A stretch of DNA of 64,000 nucleotides from Arachnopeziza araneosa (GCA_003988855.1 QYAI01000091.1:5343-69342), one strand, 5' to 3'. Numbered from the stretch's first letter, positions 1 through 11,119 are shown. Made by a program: numbers and translations. The notes: generated by a model from the letters alone, not told the origin.

Positions 1-100
1 TCTTTTCCTTCGTAGCTAGCCTATGAACCGAATGTACTCAGACTATCAACGCACTCCCATATGCCTCTTGACTAGCCACATCCGTGTTCGTGCCGTTACA
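1..100 (-). repeat. TGTAAC-type repeat, inverted copy, cut by window edge
   Basis: The reverse complement of this stretch matches 886-985 base for base except for six differences, all of them transitions in which this copy has C or G and the other has T or A. It starts with TGTAACGGCACG at position 100 and runs leftward off the window. A third copy starts at 15055. This copy keeps the most C/G and so looks closest to the unmutated element. The TG start suits an LTR; the inverted pairing with 886 would also suit a long terminal inverted repeat. Confidence 0.8.
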
Positions 101-885
101 AATAGAAGTTACATGAATTTCAACTTTGTGCCGATTATCTCGACTATCTGATGACGTGCTACTTCCTCAGAATTCTTGTCGAGATACGTCTTCGAATTTA
201 TTAATTTCTGCTGCTAGATATACTGATACTAGCACGTTATAAGTCTTCAAGCCTTACAAGTGACGGCAGAAGAGTATATACAGCAATTACATGTGTTAAC
301 TATTAGATACATAATAAAGTAGCAGATCTTCTCTATAGCACTCGAGTCTTTAACATTAAGCTGTCTTAAGATAGTTTGAGTATGTGTAACTCTAAAACTA
401 TAGCTCTTTAGCCTAGAGGCTATAGTAATTATAAACTGCTAAATTATCGGCAATCAAGGCACGAGCAATACAACTTAAGCTCTGTCCTTGGAAGCTAGTT
501 GTTTGCAAGAAAACTAGTTAAGCTTATTTGAAGATTCTTATTAAGTGCTAGATACTTCGATATAATCAGATCTTTCGATATCGAGATTGTGTTTATTCGT
601 TCAAGTTCTGCTCTAGAGTTCGCTGTTGCAATGCGTAGCGCTTTTATATCAAGGCTTTGTGACTATTGTGATCATCTGCATCGACTAATTAGAAGGCTTC
701 GAGCTATTCCAAGATCTATTGTTTATCTGAATATTGTTTTCAAGTTCTTCAACACCTGTATCAAGCTAGACGAAGTTAGTCTGGTTTAATTTTTGCTCTA
801 ACTATTTCGACGCATACGCAACGTCGACAGGATTAAAGTACTCTTAATTACTACATATAATCACTTGAACGTCGGAATACAAGTC
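101..885. mobile_element. AT-rich interior between two inverted repeat copies
   Basis: This 785-bp stretch lies between the inverted copies at 1-100 and 886-1034. It is AT-rich and has no long open frame; the best, at 589-789, has no ATG start and matches nothing I recognise. It could be the interior of a non-autonomous element whose terminal inverted repeats are the flanking copies. It could equally be chance DNA between two solo LTRs in opposite orientation. No target-site duplication is visible to decide. Confidence 0.4.
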
Positions 886-1034
886 TGTAACGGCACGAAC
901 ACGAATATAGCTAGTCAAGAGGCATATAAGAGTGCGTTGATAGTCTGAGTATATTCGGTTCATAGGCTAGCTACGAAGGAAAAGAAGAATATGAGGAAAG
1001 AAGAACTACGAGAGCGAAGTGTGCATTATATACA
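886..1034 (+). repeat. TGTAAC...TACA repeat copy, about 149 bp
   Basis: This is the full-length form of the repeat, starting TGTAACGGCACG and ending near TATATACA, so its ends are TGTA/TACA. The copy at 15055-15203 has the same length and boundaries. Such ends and length fit a short solo LTR. The five bases on each side (aagtc and gaaag) are not a duplication, so a clean solo-LTR insertion is not proven. The broken M20 gene stops about 20 bp beyond its right end. Confidence 0.7.
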
Positions 1035-1054
1035 GAAAGCTTCTCCCAAAGCTC

Positions 1055-1742
1055 TCACAGCCTGGGATCGGAGATCAGTGGCGGTACACTTTCAATCTCT
1101 TCGATTTCTGACTGTTGTGTCACCGCCGAAGCCTCGCATTCCGCGGCCACAACTCTTTTGAAAGCAGCAACTATCTTTTCGAGAACGGAGTGGGTATATG
1201 CGCGAATATCCACCTTAAGAACGGCCTCATCGGGGATAATGTTTGGAGCATCTCCAGCGTGGATGCTGCCACAGGTGATCAGCGCCATCTTTTTAGGATC
1301 GCGCTCGCGGCTGATGATTCCCTGGAGCCGAGTGAGAATATAGGGAGCCAAGACGACGGGATCAATACAGTCTTGAGGAGCGCTCCCGTGGAGGCAGACT
1401 TCAAAGACCCTTTTCCTAGCTTAGCTCGGCCCTTCTCGTGTGGCCACATAGCCGCTCTAATGTTGACAACGTGAGCAAGCCAATGTCTAGTGTAGGGGTA
1501 TGATTTGCTGTACAGGCCATCATCGACCATCGCCTGGGCACCAGCGCCTCGCTCTTCGCTTGGCTGAAATATGCACACAAGTGTGTGCCTTTCCATTCGT
1601 TTGAGGCAGCTCGATGACGAGTCAAAGCAGCCACGAGGCACGTGACGTGCATATCATGGCCATACGCATGAGAGACAGGCTTTTCTTTACCATCGCTGTC
1701 TAACATGCGGACTGTGCTTGCGTGTCCAGTACAGTGTACCAC
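1055..1742 (-). pseudogene. M20-family amidohydrolase relic (frameshifted, truncated)
   Basis: Three minus-strand frames each carry a successive piece of an M20 metallopeptidase or amidohydrolase (the IAA-amino-acid/hippurate hydrolase type). They are a HxxGHDMH metal-binding segment near 1660, then FQPSEERGAGAQAMVDDGLY near 1530-1580, then the region after TRLQGIISRE with CGSIHAGDAPNIIPDEA near 1200-1330. The frame changes at least twice, so no intact protein can be made. The N-terminus before the metal-binding motif and the C-terminus after PLISDP are absent, and the break lies next to the repeat at 886-1034. An intact member would be about 400-450 residues and would hydrolyse an amide with two divalent metals. 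Insertion of the repeat followed by decay is inferred. Confidence 0.8.
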
Positions 1743-2181
1743 AATCTCATTCAGAAATTAGTCCCACGCTATCCATCTGGTCGCAGACTTCGATTCGCGA
1801 GTTCTCATGTTTTTCAGCCGGTGGAGGCGCCTATCGCCGTAGCAACGACGCGTTAGCTTGGAAAATCAACAATGGCGCAGTCGCATCTCGAACATGAGGG
1901 GAGGCGTCTCCATGATTGGTCCTGCACACATGGGTAGCTTCAGGGTGGATCGCTCCTTGGCTCGTGTTTACGTCGACGGGTCTCTTTTCTGGTCTGCGCA
2001 TTTCTGTCTTCAATGATCTTTGATCAAAGCACTTCGTTTTTGCGGAGAGAAAGGTGTGAGTGCGTGAGTTGTGTACGAGCTGTGCTCTGCATTGGATTTG
2101 GATACTCACCACGGGACGCCGATGATGCGATGAAGAAGGGATAATCCACATCCTCCATTTCCGTCTCCAACTCGACTCAAT
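1743..2181. other. Upstream region of the kelch gene
   Basis: No convincing gene is seen here. The interval holds the presumed promoter and 5' untranslated region of the kelch-type gene that starts at 2182. The minus-strand frame in it lacks any recognisable feature and overlaps the kelch start. Confidence 0.5.
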
Positions 2182-5100
2182 ATGAGGAACCACGTCAGCG
2201 TGGTCCTCGGCCTGCTTGCCGTGGCATTCTCGCAGTCGCTGCCATATAACCCCACCACGGTACTGTACGACTCTCACAACCAGGATATCTCGTACATCTT
2301 CCTCCCGACTGCCGACTTGACCGCATATCAACTGGTATCGCTGAATGTCTCGACGACGATCAACCCATCAAATTTATCCTTCAATACCATAACCCCGAGC
2401 CTGCCGTTTTCCAGCAATGACAGCACTGCCTTCATACCTTCTATTTGTTCAACGGGGGAGATATATGTATACACAGGTTCATGCTCGACGTCTACCAGCT
2501 CAGAACTTTGGACGTTCAATGCGACGGCGGGTAGCACAATTGGGAGTGGGACATGGACACAGCAACCCACCACCACCGCCAACGATGTGACCTCGGCTTC
2601 TCTACCAGGCGCAGACTTTCTAGCCCAAGGATTTGCCTTCTCGACCTTTGTGCACACCAATGCTTCCGAAACAAATTTCTATATCTTTGGCGGAATGTGC
2701 CCCACCTCATCAGCGACGACGGCAACTTGGCAATCTGCAGCGGATTACTCAAATAACATGCTTAAGTTAACACCTTCAAGTTCTGGTTCAGCGTACACAT
2801 TAGATGTGACTACTAGCAGTGGAGCGCCTATTGCTGAAGCCGGGTTTACAATCACAGGGCTTGTACCGACATATTCAAATAGCTCTAGTGTTATGACCCA
2901 ACAGCAAAATTTTGTTCTGCTAGGAGGACATCAGGAAACGGCCTTTATCAACATGAGCGGAATTGCAATCTGGAGTCTGCCAGAGGAAGATTGGAGCTTT
3001 GTCTCGGTCGAGGCACCTTCTGGATCCTTAAATCCAAATACAGAATTGACTGTGAAAAGTACCAGTCCTGTGTCGAGCGTGGACAGCAGATCTGGACATA
3101 CTGCTATTTTAACAGAAGATGGATCAAAAATTATTGTATATGGTGGTTGGGTTGGAGATGTCAGTCAAGCCGCAGACCCGCAACTTGCGGTTTTGGACTT
3201 AGGACAAGGGTTTGGTGGCTCGGGAGATTGGAAATGGTCTGTTCCGAGTAATCAACCTTCTGGGAGTGGGTTATATGGTCATGGAGCAGTGTTGCTCCCA
3301 GGAGGCGTCATGATGATCATTGGTGGTTACAACATCTCCACAGGAAATTCGAAAAGAGACGTCGGTCAAACAACGCAAGTCACCTTTTTCAACACAACAA
3401 GCATGACTTGGGCAACAAATTACACCAACCCTTCGTACGTGGCTGCGAATAGTAAGTCCAACAATCCCTCATCTTCGGCAAAGAAGATTGGACTTGGAGT
3501 TGGACTCGGTCTTGGCCTTGCAGTCATTCTTGGTGCCATCATTCTATACTTTTGCTACAGTAGATACTTGAGACGAAAGAGGAGAGAAGTGCGAGAGCAG
3601 AATCTCAGAAATCTGAGTAGAAATGCTTCGGATTTCTACGCTATCCCGAATCAAGAAATGGCTTCTAGGGGAGGAAATTTCCCTTGGTCGAACAATGGTT
3701 GGAATAGAGATAACGACACCTATGATGGGAGTTATGACAGAGATAGCGCTCTAGCGGGCTACGAGAATCTTCATTCTGGAGTTCATGCTCTAGGGGACAA
3801 TACAAATATTCCTTCGCCACCGAAACAGATTCCAAGGAAACCTTTACATTCACGAGCCAGAGGTGCCTATCAACCAGCTTCGTCATATGATGGATCTCAG
3901 GGACGATCAAATAGCCTCGGTACAGCAGGGCCGATTCATCCGATCTATGAAGCTGATGAAAACGATAACGAGGGTGCTGCCGGACCTTCGGGACTTGCAA
4001 ATAGAGATCCTCTCTCTGTACCAGGAACATCCGAGTCAAAACGATATTCTGATCCATTCAAAGATCCCCAGATGCCAGCGCATACAACACCCAGCCGTCA
4101 GAATACCATGCGTAGCGTAAAAACCCCTGAATCAGATGCTACTGCTAGTACTGCTGTAACACGCGAACGAGAGATTCAGGAATGGGTCTCTGACTGGGCG
4201 GCAGCAGACTTACTCATGAATTCTCAAACAAGGTCTCATTCCGGTATGGGGAGAGTGTCACCAACCAGACGAGCTCAGATCATTGCTGCGAGCACTGTAA
4301 GCTCCGTATCTGGCGAAGAAGGAGATAGTGGACGAACGGAAAGCAATCTCAGTGAACGGACAGAACGTAGTTTCGCAGTCTCAGGGTTAAGTGTTTCTCG
4401 CTCCGGGTCTGGTTCGCAAGGCCGTTCGAGGTCAAACTCACTACGAGGTTTCATCACGGGAATCAATCCATTTGTCCACAATTCAACAGTTGGAGGTAGC
4501 ACTGCAGTAAGCACTGTTTTCGACGGACCCATGGGCCCTCGAGCACCGCCACCTCCCGATAGCTCTGGAAGTGGTTCTGGCCGTTCTGCAAAGAGTTTTA
4601 ACACAGCACATACATCTTTCCACGCTCTCCAAACCGAAGGCGAGCACCTTCTCCCTCGTCCTGATGATTATTATAATTATTCGTCACCTGAACATTCTCC
4701 CGTTCGTTCACAAACCTTCCTTGAGCCAGGCAGTCCATCGAAACACAAACCATTAAGTCGTGGAGGCTGGCTCGGAAGCCTGAAGAAAGTCTTCACTACG
4801 ACCGTAGAGGACACTCCTCCTTCTTTAGCACAGATGGCTTATCGATCTGGGGAAACGAGCCCGCTGCATCCTGACACAGATGCTTCTGGCTTACAACCTC
4901 GAAGGGCGGTCTCCGCTGGTGCTATGTTATGGCGTCGCAAGCAAGGGAGATTAGACTGGGATGATTCGAGTGCTCCCGAGGCCTCTCCAAGAAGCAACAC
5001 TTTCACGGGTGCTGGGCCGGAAACAAGTTCCAGACCCGGTCCAGGTGGAAGGGATGAGGATGAATGGGATATTGAGCGAGCAGTAGAGAACCGGGTTGTG

Positions 5101-5484
5101 CAAGTCATGTTTACTGTTCCGAAAGAGAGACTGAGAGTCGTGAACCATGATGTCTCTGACGATTTATCGGAAAGAGGCAGCCAAGGTGGGAGTTTAAAGA
5201 GTAAGAAAGGTAGCGGTAGGAGGAGTCTTAGAGAACTTGGAATGACTCCTGAGAAACCTGAACCTAGTGTGGAATCGGTGAATAAAGATTCTGATGCCGA
5301 AGAAGGAAAATGGACGAGGAGCGCAAAAGGCAAAGAAGTCCAACAAGAAAGCGATATTGGGATGGAGAGAATAAGAGAACATAGTCCTACTCCCAGTAAG
5401 AGTAGTAGGAAGAGCGCTAAGGGAAGGGTAGCGGAGATCGTGGAGAGGTTGGAGGGAAGTGCGAGTTCAGCGTATGAATCGTGA
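2182..5484 (+). CDS. Kelch-propeller single-pass membrane protein
   Basis: This is an intronless frame of 1,100 residues starting at an ATG. Residues 1-18 are a typical signal peptide. The secreted half (about 20-430) has many N-glycosylation sequons and spaced glycine-pair strands typical of kelch or galactose-oxidase propellers: FGG near 168, LLGGH near 247, VYGGW near 317 and IIGGY near 377. A glycine/leucine-rich transmembrane helix follows at about 436-460, with a basic RYLRRKRRE stop-transfer segment after it. The remaining roughly 640 residues are Ser/Pro/charged, low-complexity and presumably cytosolic. Family knowledge: fungal kelch membrane proteins, such as Rax2-like cortical landmarks, sit at the plasma membrane; I have no evidence for a precise role. 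No copper-ligand set of a true galactose oxidase is evident, so catalysis is not claimed. Confidence 0.85.
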   Translation: MRNHVSVVLGLLAVAFSQSLPYNPTTVLYDSHNQDISYIFLPTADLTAYQLVSLNVSTTINPSNLSFNTITPSLPFSSNDSTAFIPSICSTGEIYVYTGSCSTSTSSELWTFNATAGSTIGSGTWTQQPTTTANDVTSASLPGADFLAQGFAFSTFVHTNASETNFYIFGGMCPTSSATTATWQSAADYSNNMLKLTPSSSGSAYTLDVTTSSGAPIAEAGFTITGLVPTYSNSSSVMTQQQNFVLLGGHQETAFINMSGIAIWSLPEEDWSFVSVEAPSGSLNPNTELTVKSTSPVSSVDSRSGHTAILTEDGSKIIVYGGWVGDVSQAADPQLAVLDLGQGFGGSGDWKWSVPSNQPSGSGLYGHGAVLLPGGVMMIIGGYNISTGNSKRDVGQTTQVTFFNTTSMTWATNYTNPSYVAANSKSNNPSSSAKKIGLGVGLGLGLAVILGAIILYFCYSRYLRRKRREVREQNLRNLSRNASDFYAIPNQEMASRGGNFPWSNNGWNRDNDTYDGSYDRDSALAGYENLHSGVHALGDNTNIPSPPKQIPRKPLHSRARGAYQPASSYDGSQGRSNSLGTAGPIHPIYEADENDNEGAAGPSGLANRDPLSVPGTSESKRYSDPFKDPQMPAHTTPSRQNTMRSVKTPESDATASTAVTREREIQEWVSDWAAADLLMNSQTRSHSGMGRVSPTRRAQIIAASTVSSVSGEEGDSGRTESNLSERTERSFAVSGLSVSRSGSGSQGRSRSNSLRGFITGINPFVHNSTVGGSTAVSTVFDGPMGPRAPPPPDSSGSGSGRSAKSFNTAHTSFHALQTEGEHLLPRPDDYYNYSSPEHSPVRSQTFLEPGSPSKHKPLSRGGWLGSLKKVFTTTVEDTPPSLAQMAYRSGETSPLHPDTDASGLQPRRAVSAGAMLWRRKQGRLDWDDSSAPEASPRSNTFTGAGPETSSRPGPGGRDEDEWDIERAVENRVVQVMFTVPKERLRVVNHDVSDDLSERGSQGGSLKSKKGSGRRSLRELGMTPEKPEPSVESVNKDSDAEEGKWTRSAKGKEVQQESDIGMERIREHSPTPSKSSRKSAKGRVAEIVERLEGSASSAYES

Positions 5485-6021
5485 TAGATATTTGTTTCTG
5501 CTTGCTTTTAGGGCTGGTCATTCGCGTGCATTGGGGCTGATGGAGGGAAGGGATAAACGGAAGGCTGGTGCCTTTGCTTTGCATCATGTGGTGTACGATT
5601 TATGAGGGGATTGTGGGTAGAGTGGTGGTGATTTAGCAATCGGTAGAGCAGGGCAGGAGAGGCAAAGGATGAAAATTCTTGTATTTAGTTACTACATTCG
5701 CTGAATGAAGAGGAAATATCTTTTTTTGCTTGCTTCTCCTCTTCCAATGTCGCTTCTTTGATGGCATCTCTTTCACGTGGTGAATTGGCAAGCACCACAG
5801 TTCGAACCTGCTACACGAGATGATAAGTGTATTAAAAATGTATTTTGATAACTGAACAGAAACTAAATTTACATTGCAATATATGAATAGCTCTAGAAAA
5901 ATATACTAGGGTTAAGTAGAAAGTACTAGATTGAGAAGTGCATAAACCAGATTTGACGAGTGCGGAACGTTCACAACCGCCCGTGAACCTACCCATTCCT
6001 CGTCCCATTTCCAATTCTCTA
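5485..6021. other. Convergent intergenic region, kelch gene and kinase gene
   Basis: This region holds the 3' ends of two convergent genes. The frame at 5832-6014 on the minus strand is short and unlike any protein I know. A splice from the last kinase exon into it is possible on paper, but nothing supports it. Confidence 0.5.
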
Positions 6022-8352
6022 TTATTTCGCTATCAGTAAATACCCCGAAAGAATAACATGGACTCGAAACTCACCCAACTCTTCTTTTACCCCGCTCAAC
6101 CCCCCCAATAAATCCATATCTATAACACCAATAACTCTATGGCCACCATTCATTGACGTGCCTAGAATCCTGAAAAGCCGAGCAAAAACCACCGATTCAA
6201 CCTCGTCACCATAACCTAATGCATCCCCAAGATCTTGTTGCTGGTCTTGATACAATCTTGCCTGAGAAAATATGAGGTATTGCTGGCTACCAGCCTCGAT
6301 ACGCTCAATAAGAAAGGCAAGACATATAGCGATGAAAGCGCAGCTACTGAAAGACGTCCTCCTCGACGCCAGAGACCCGAAGCCAGCAAGGACCTTAACT
6401 AGTAGTGATTTGTAGATGGAGAAGAAGATAACTTTGACTTGTCGGCTAAAGAGCCGTGGTGTCTGTTTCTCTGCGAATGGCAGTTGTGGGCCAGTGTGAG
6501 ACGGAAATGGGAATGCACTAAACTCGGGGGGGATACTCCCAAGATTTAGGGCTAGACCGAGGATGGTCTGAACGGTGATGAGTTTTATGGCATCTTCCAT
6601 AAGGTGAAGCTCGTGATTTGGAAACTGGTAATCTTGAACAGTCTATTTACGCCATATCAGGGAGTGGGGAAGTACCTTTTCTTTCCAGCGTGTGAGCCAT
6701 GTGAATAGAACGGCAAGGATTCTACTTGAGCGGTCGTAGCCACGAAGAGTATGCATAAAGGCAGCGAATTCAAACAAATCACCACTGATAACTTCATCGA
6801 GGTAGTTGTTGAGGTATCTTGTTGTTGCTTTTCGTGATGGCTTGTACATCCCAATAGGGAGGGAGTAGCGAACCTTCGCTGGCTGAGAATGAGTGTGGGT
6901 TTGAATCGAAGGCAAGTGACATAATGGTACATATCTCCGGGCATTCATCTTCAAGGGCTTCCCTGGGAGGCACAACACTTGGATGTCGACTCCAAAGGAT
7001 TCCCACCGGTTGCTGGCAACAACGGACTCGGTAAATTCTTTCATGGAATGGTGAGTAAGATGTTGAGTCATCCACGATGGATGCAAGAATGAAATCAATG
7101 GCCTGATAGGTAGTGTTCCTAAAGAGAGCTCTGGGTTCCGATAGATGCGATTTTGATAGGTTTTCATACATTCTGCACAGATCGGATGCACGCTAGGTGA
7201 GTTTTGCAAGTTTGAGCTAGTGGATTGAAAATCAATTGAATTATCCACCTGCAAAAAGTCTAGAGCACAAAGGATGCACTTTCGAGTCTGTGACCTTGTG
7301 GTTTGGTCGTTTTGTTGACAGCACCTTCCAAAATGAGAATTTGGCTGATAGCGCTCAATGCTGAAGTCGGCTATGGCATTGAGTATTGCCTCAGCTCGTA
7401 GACGAAGGTTCCTATCGGGCTGGATCATCCCTGATATCCATCGTAGTGGTATATTATCAGTACTTGAAATTTCTTCCAACAGCGATATCCAGTTTTGAAT
7501 ACCGCGATGGTTATTGAAAAAGAGACAACTCTCCGTTTCAGTCCTAAAGTATTCCCGAAGTTCAGATATGGACTTTCCCTTGACGACTGTGATCATTTCG
7601 AGGAAGACGCATCCGAGGGACCATATATCAGATGTTGAGTTACATTTCTGGTGCTGAATGACCTCGGGGGCTGCATATAATGGCGTATAGCCAGGATTTG
7701 ATTCCGTAGTGGATTGTGCTAAATCTTTCCAGTCAAGAGCCAGGTCGAAATCAACTAATAACACACTGTCTCTGTAAACCAAAATATTCGCAGGCTTTAT
7801 ATCGCGATGTCGGATACGATTTGAGTGTAGATAGTGGACTGCTGTAGTAAGACAACCAAACCATTCTCGGATTCGAGCAGCATAGAAAAGTTCCGTTGAC
7901 GTCTCCGCGAGGCTTAGATACTCTAGAAGATTCGAGTCTGCAGCCGGAGACATGATAATTGTGAGATGTTTTGGATTGGTGTAACTTCCCATCTATAAAA
8001 TACGAAGATGAGCATTAGCACAGTTTCAATCAAACACGTAACAATCAATAATGAGAATCAGGCTAGCTTGTAAACCTTTACGACACGACAAAAGTCCAAA
8101 GCTTTCGATACCTTATCTATCCCATGGAATTTAGCCTGGCGTGGGCTGTCTGCAAAGTAACTTATGTGGAAATGGATCGTGTCAATACGACTTACAATTC
8201 GAACACAATGTCGGTGTCTCACGCGACCCAAGACCTGCAGTTCACGTCGAAATCTCTGAATATCAACCAAAGCATCTCTGAAGTAGCTCACCCTGCGAGT
8301 CCTCTTCCGAGCATACACCTTTCCAAGACTTGCTACTTCATCCACGTAGCTC
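6022..8352 (-). CDS. Serine/threonine protein kinase with C-terminal extension (5' end unresolved)
   Basis: There are three exons: 8352-8196, 7992-6676 and 6624-6022. The introns at 7993-8195 (203 bp) and 6625-6675 (51 bp) both keep phase. Exon 1 carries the N-lobe: YVDEV of the glycine-loop region, the lysine in YARKR and the helix-C glutamate in RRELQVL. Exon 2 carries HRDIKPANIL, then VDFDLAL where DFG is expected, then the APE motif in YAAPEV. After the kinase domain come about 240 residues with two CxxC pairs (CILC and CAEC) that could bind a metal, and exon 3 adds 200 residues including a hydrophobic segment. No ATG opens exon 1 in frame and a TAG lies just upstream, so an upstream exon or a lesion is required. 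The role is unknown; signalling is inferred from the fold. Confidence 0.7.
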
Positions 8353-10030
8353 CTGTTTATTGATCCAGTAGGTCTTCTTCCCCACTACTCCTTCAACGCA
8401 AGAGATCCTCATTTCATATCGCCAGCAAGCACTAGAAAATTGGCTGGCTGTCGAAAGGCGATCGGAGTAATCGTTTTAAATCGTGATCTGTATATATTCA
8501 GTTCAGAAATCGTTCAGTACATTACTCATTCTCTATGACTCGACGCTACTGTGACGTGTTTCGTGGCGAGAGATGACTGCTAATGCAGTCACTTACCTTA
8601 GGCAACTAGCAGATGAAAGTCATCTGATACTACCTGTTCCTATACCTACCTATTCCTACCGAGTCAGGTGATATACATATCCCGCTATAATTTGAAAGGC
8701 TATATGCTCGTTTTTGTTTTGTGTATACAGTCGCCCACTTTCTGTTTCAAGTAAGCTGGCGGTATCTGAAATTTCTCTCCAAAATGTAAAATTCGTTAAT
8801 CTGTCTCGATAGAAAAGCCGTTCCCACGTAGTAATACCTCTTAGTACTAGCTTCTTCAGGACCGCTATTGACAGATTTGCCACTATCAATTCATTTCATG
8901 TGGCATATCTAGAATGCTTGTCGCATCACCCGCTCGGAATAGATTCTGTGGTTTCTTAGATGGATGAATTACGTTGTATCGCAATAACTTGAATGCAAAC
9001 ACTACGCACAAGACAACATAGCAATATAATTGGTAACATAATTTTGGATAGTCCAAGAGTGTGGCCTCATGCAAGTTCATGTGATACTCAATGAACAAGT
9101 GCTTCCTCTACTTGGGTATGTGGCGTAAATTCAGAGATACCACGGGACTTGACGATCTTCTCAGTCGTAACTAGTACAAACCGAATTAAATTTACATACT
9201 AGCCATAACTCCTACGATGTCAACTGTAAACTGCTGTCCAGTTTCTTGCTTTGAGAATTCAGCGACTTGTTAATATTTCCAAGTTTGTATCGATATATTC
9301 ACCTCTAGGTATCATAAATTGTTACTAAGTGCGTGGGTCTCTCATCACTAGACCTGGCTTCGAGTACAATTGATACAACGCTCCTTTGTTCGACTAGAAA
9401 ATCTTGATTAACAACATGACAATTTGCAACTCGATCTTAAGACCTTGGAGGACAACTTGGTCATCCATCTTGATTTAGCACTTAAACAAAGGCTAGAAGT
9501 CGCTAAATACGACCCTCCAGCAATGGCGATGATTTCCCCTGTCTAATAAGAGGCTAAGCACGAGTGGTGTTGTGAGCATTATTGGGTTCCAGCCTCTCAA
9601 AATTAATACCCAGACCTTCGTCCCGAGATCGCATCGAATCTCTACATCAGTGAGAGCGAGAGTTGGCAATGAGTTTTCTTTTTCAATAAAATCAGGAGCG
9701 ATGTACTTGGGCTAAGTGGAGTGCCTTTTTTCTTCGATTTTGCAACGCCAAATTACTCGATCAAAAATACACTTGGCCAGAGTAAAAACTATCCTAGTGT
9801 CCCATCAGACTCAGCAACATAGCGCCGTCTATGGAAGTCCTATTTTAGAGGGAATCCATTCAAAATAACAATAAGAAATTGGAAAACTTTCACGTGCCGA
9901 GATTCAAAGACATTCATAGTATGGTTGCTCATCCTAGTACGGTGGTTTGGAAACTTCTGGAGAACAATCACAGACATCTCCAGAGACTCTCTGAGTATAA
10001 ATTTCCCTTAGCACCTTTTACGAATTTGCA
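8353..10030. other. AT-rich gene-poor stretch
   Basis: Apart from the first few hundred bases, which presumably hold the kinase promoter and any missing first exon, I see no gene here. Frames on both strands are short and many open at non-ATG codons. The base composition and lack of coding signal fit decayed intergenic or repeat-derived DNA. Confidence 0.5.
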
Positions 10031-10258
10031 ATGGCCGATCTAATGTCTCTCAAGAGATCCTTCGTCAGATTCCCAATGCGGCCTGTTGGAATCAAGGGAC
10101 ATTCCCTAGAGCCTTATGTTAGAAGGGTCAAAGGTTCGTTTTTGAATCGGCTTCATAACTATAATGTTAGACACAGAAAAGGTGGTCTGAGAGAAAATGA
10201 TATTCCATTGGAGTGTTATGGGAAGAAGAAATATCGGTCTGCCTTTCTTGTCCTCTAG
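10031..10258 (+). CDS. Small hypothetical protein, 75 residues (doubtful)
   Basis: This is an ATG-initiated frame of 75 residues, basic and rich in Arg/Lys, with no signal peptide, membrane segment or motif that I recognise. It lies alone in the AT-rich patch and may be a chance frame or the tail of a decayed element. It is listed only because it starts with ATG and has no better explanation. Confidence 0.2.
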   Translation: MADLMSLKRSFVRFPMRPVGIKGHSLEPYVRRVKGSFLNRLHNYNVRHRKGGLRENDIPLECYGKKKYRSAFLVL

Positions 10259-11119
10259 TGCGCACACACTCCTTATGGACTGTGGCAAGTGCCATCATTG
10301 AAAACCTACACGCTCAGGGGTATTACCCATTATTGACCTTGCCTCTAAATTTTGCTTTACATCCTTATCCTCGACTATTGTTTTCAAATTGTTTCGAGCA
10401 TGAACGATGATCAGGGCGGAACACCTATCCAGCACGCCTTCCGTGATGATATCAGCTCATTGGACGAGAAGTGTGTATTCTGCAAGCCACCATGCGGCCT
10501 CTGGCCGACCGATTCGGTCACCGAGTAGGTACGACGACATCTTCAATTGCTGAATTTGATATCGAATTCCTTGTAATCCCACGACTAATTCATTCAGTCC
10601 CCGAAGCTAAGCTAAGTTGATCAGCATCAAGCTACACTTGGAAGTTTAAGGGGCTGGTACATATGCGCGTTGCACAGCCTCATTGCTAGGCTCGTTAATC
10701 TGTCAAGCTTTCGCTTTGGTCGTTCCGTGAATCGCATTTCGGATCTAGCTGAGGTCTGACGCCTGGGTCGGGATAGGCATCGGTGTCTGGTAGTTTGAGA
10801 TAGTGATGGCAATCTCGGCGTCTTCTGTGGCCGTTCAAAATGGGCGAGATGGGTCAGATGTTTCAAGCAGGTATTTCGAGATCTTTGACCAGCCGATATT
10901 ATGTTGATGCATAGTGAGGTCTTTTACCCGGACAGATCCACAATTGCCCTCAGAGTCGCTTTCTGCCAACCGATCTGATATAGCAACTATAGGGAGCCAG
11001 GAAGCCAACATTGGTCAGTCTGCAGACCCATACCAGCTTTTACGATAAAAAAATGGTTCACAGAGTCCTGTACCCACGAAAGAATACGTCTAGGTCTCTG
11101 GAGGTCCGGAAACGAAAAT
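10259..11119. other. Intergenic, upstream of the 825-residue frame
   Basis: No supported gene is seen. The frame of the next gene stays open upstream to a TGA at 10976-10978 without any ATG. A first exon of that gene may therefore lie in this interval. The ATG at 11053 is in a different frame, and no canonical splice found by eye repairs it. Confidence 0.45.

Noticed and set aside
101..885. CRISPR-like or other array
   Set aside because: No regular repeats with spacers; eukaryotic DNA with only an inverted pair.
1831..2331. Minus-strand 166-codon frame across the kelch start
   Set aside because: Overlaps the signal-peptide region of the kelch gene and has no protein-like content; shadow frame.
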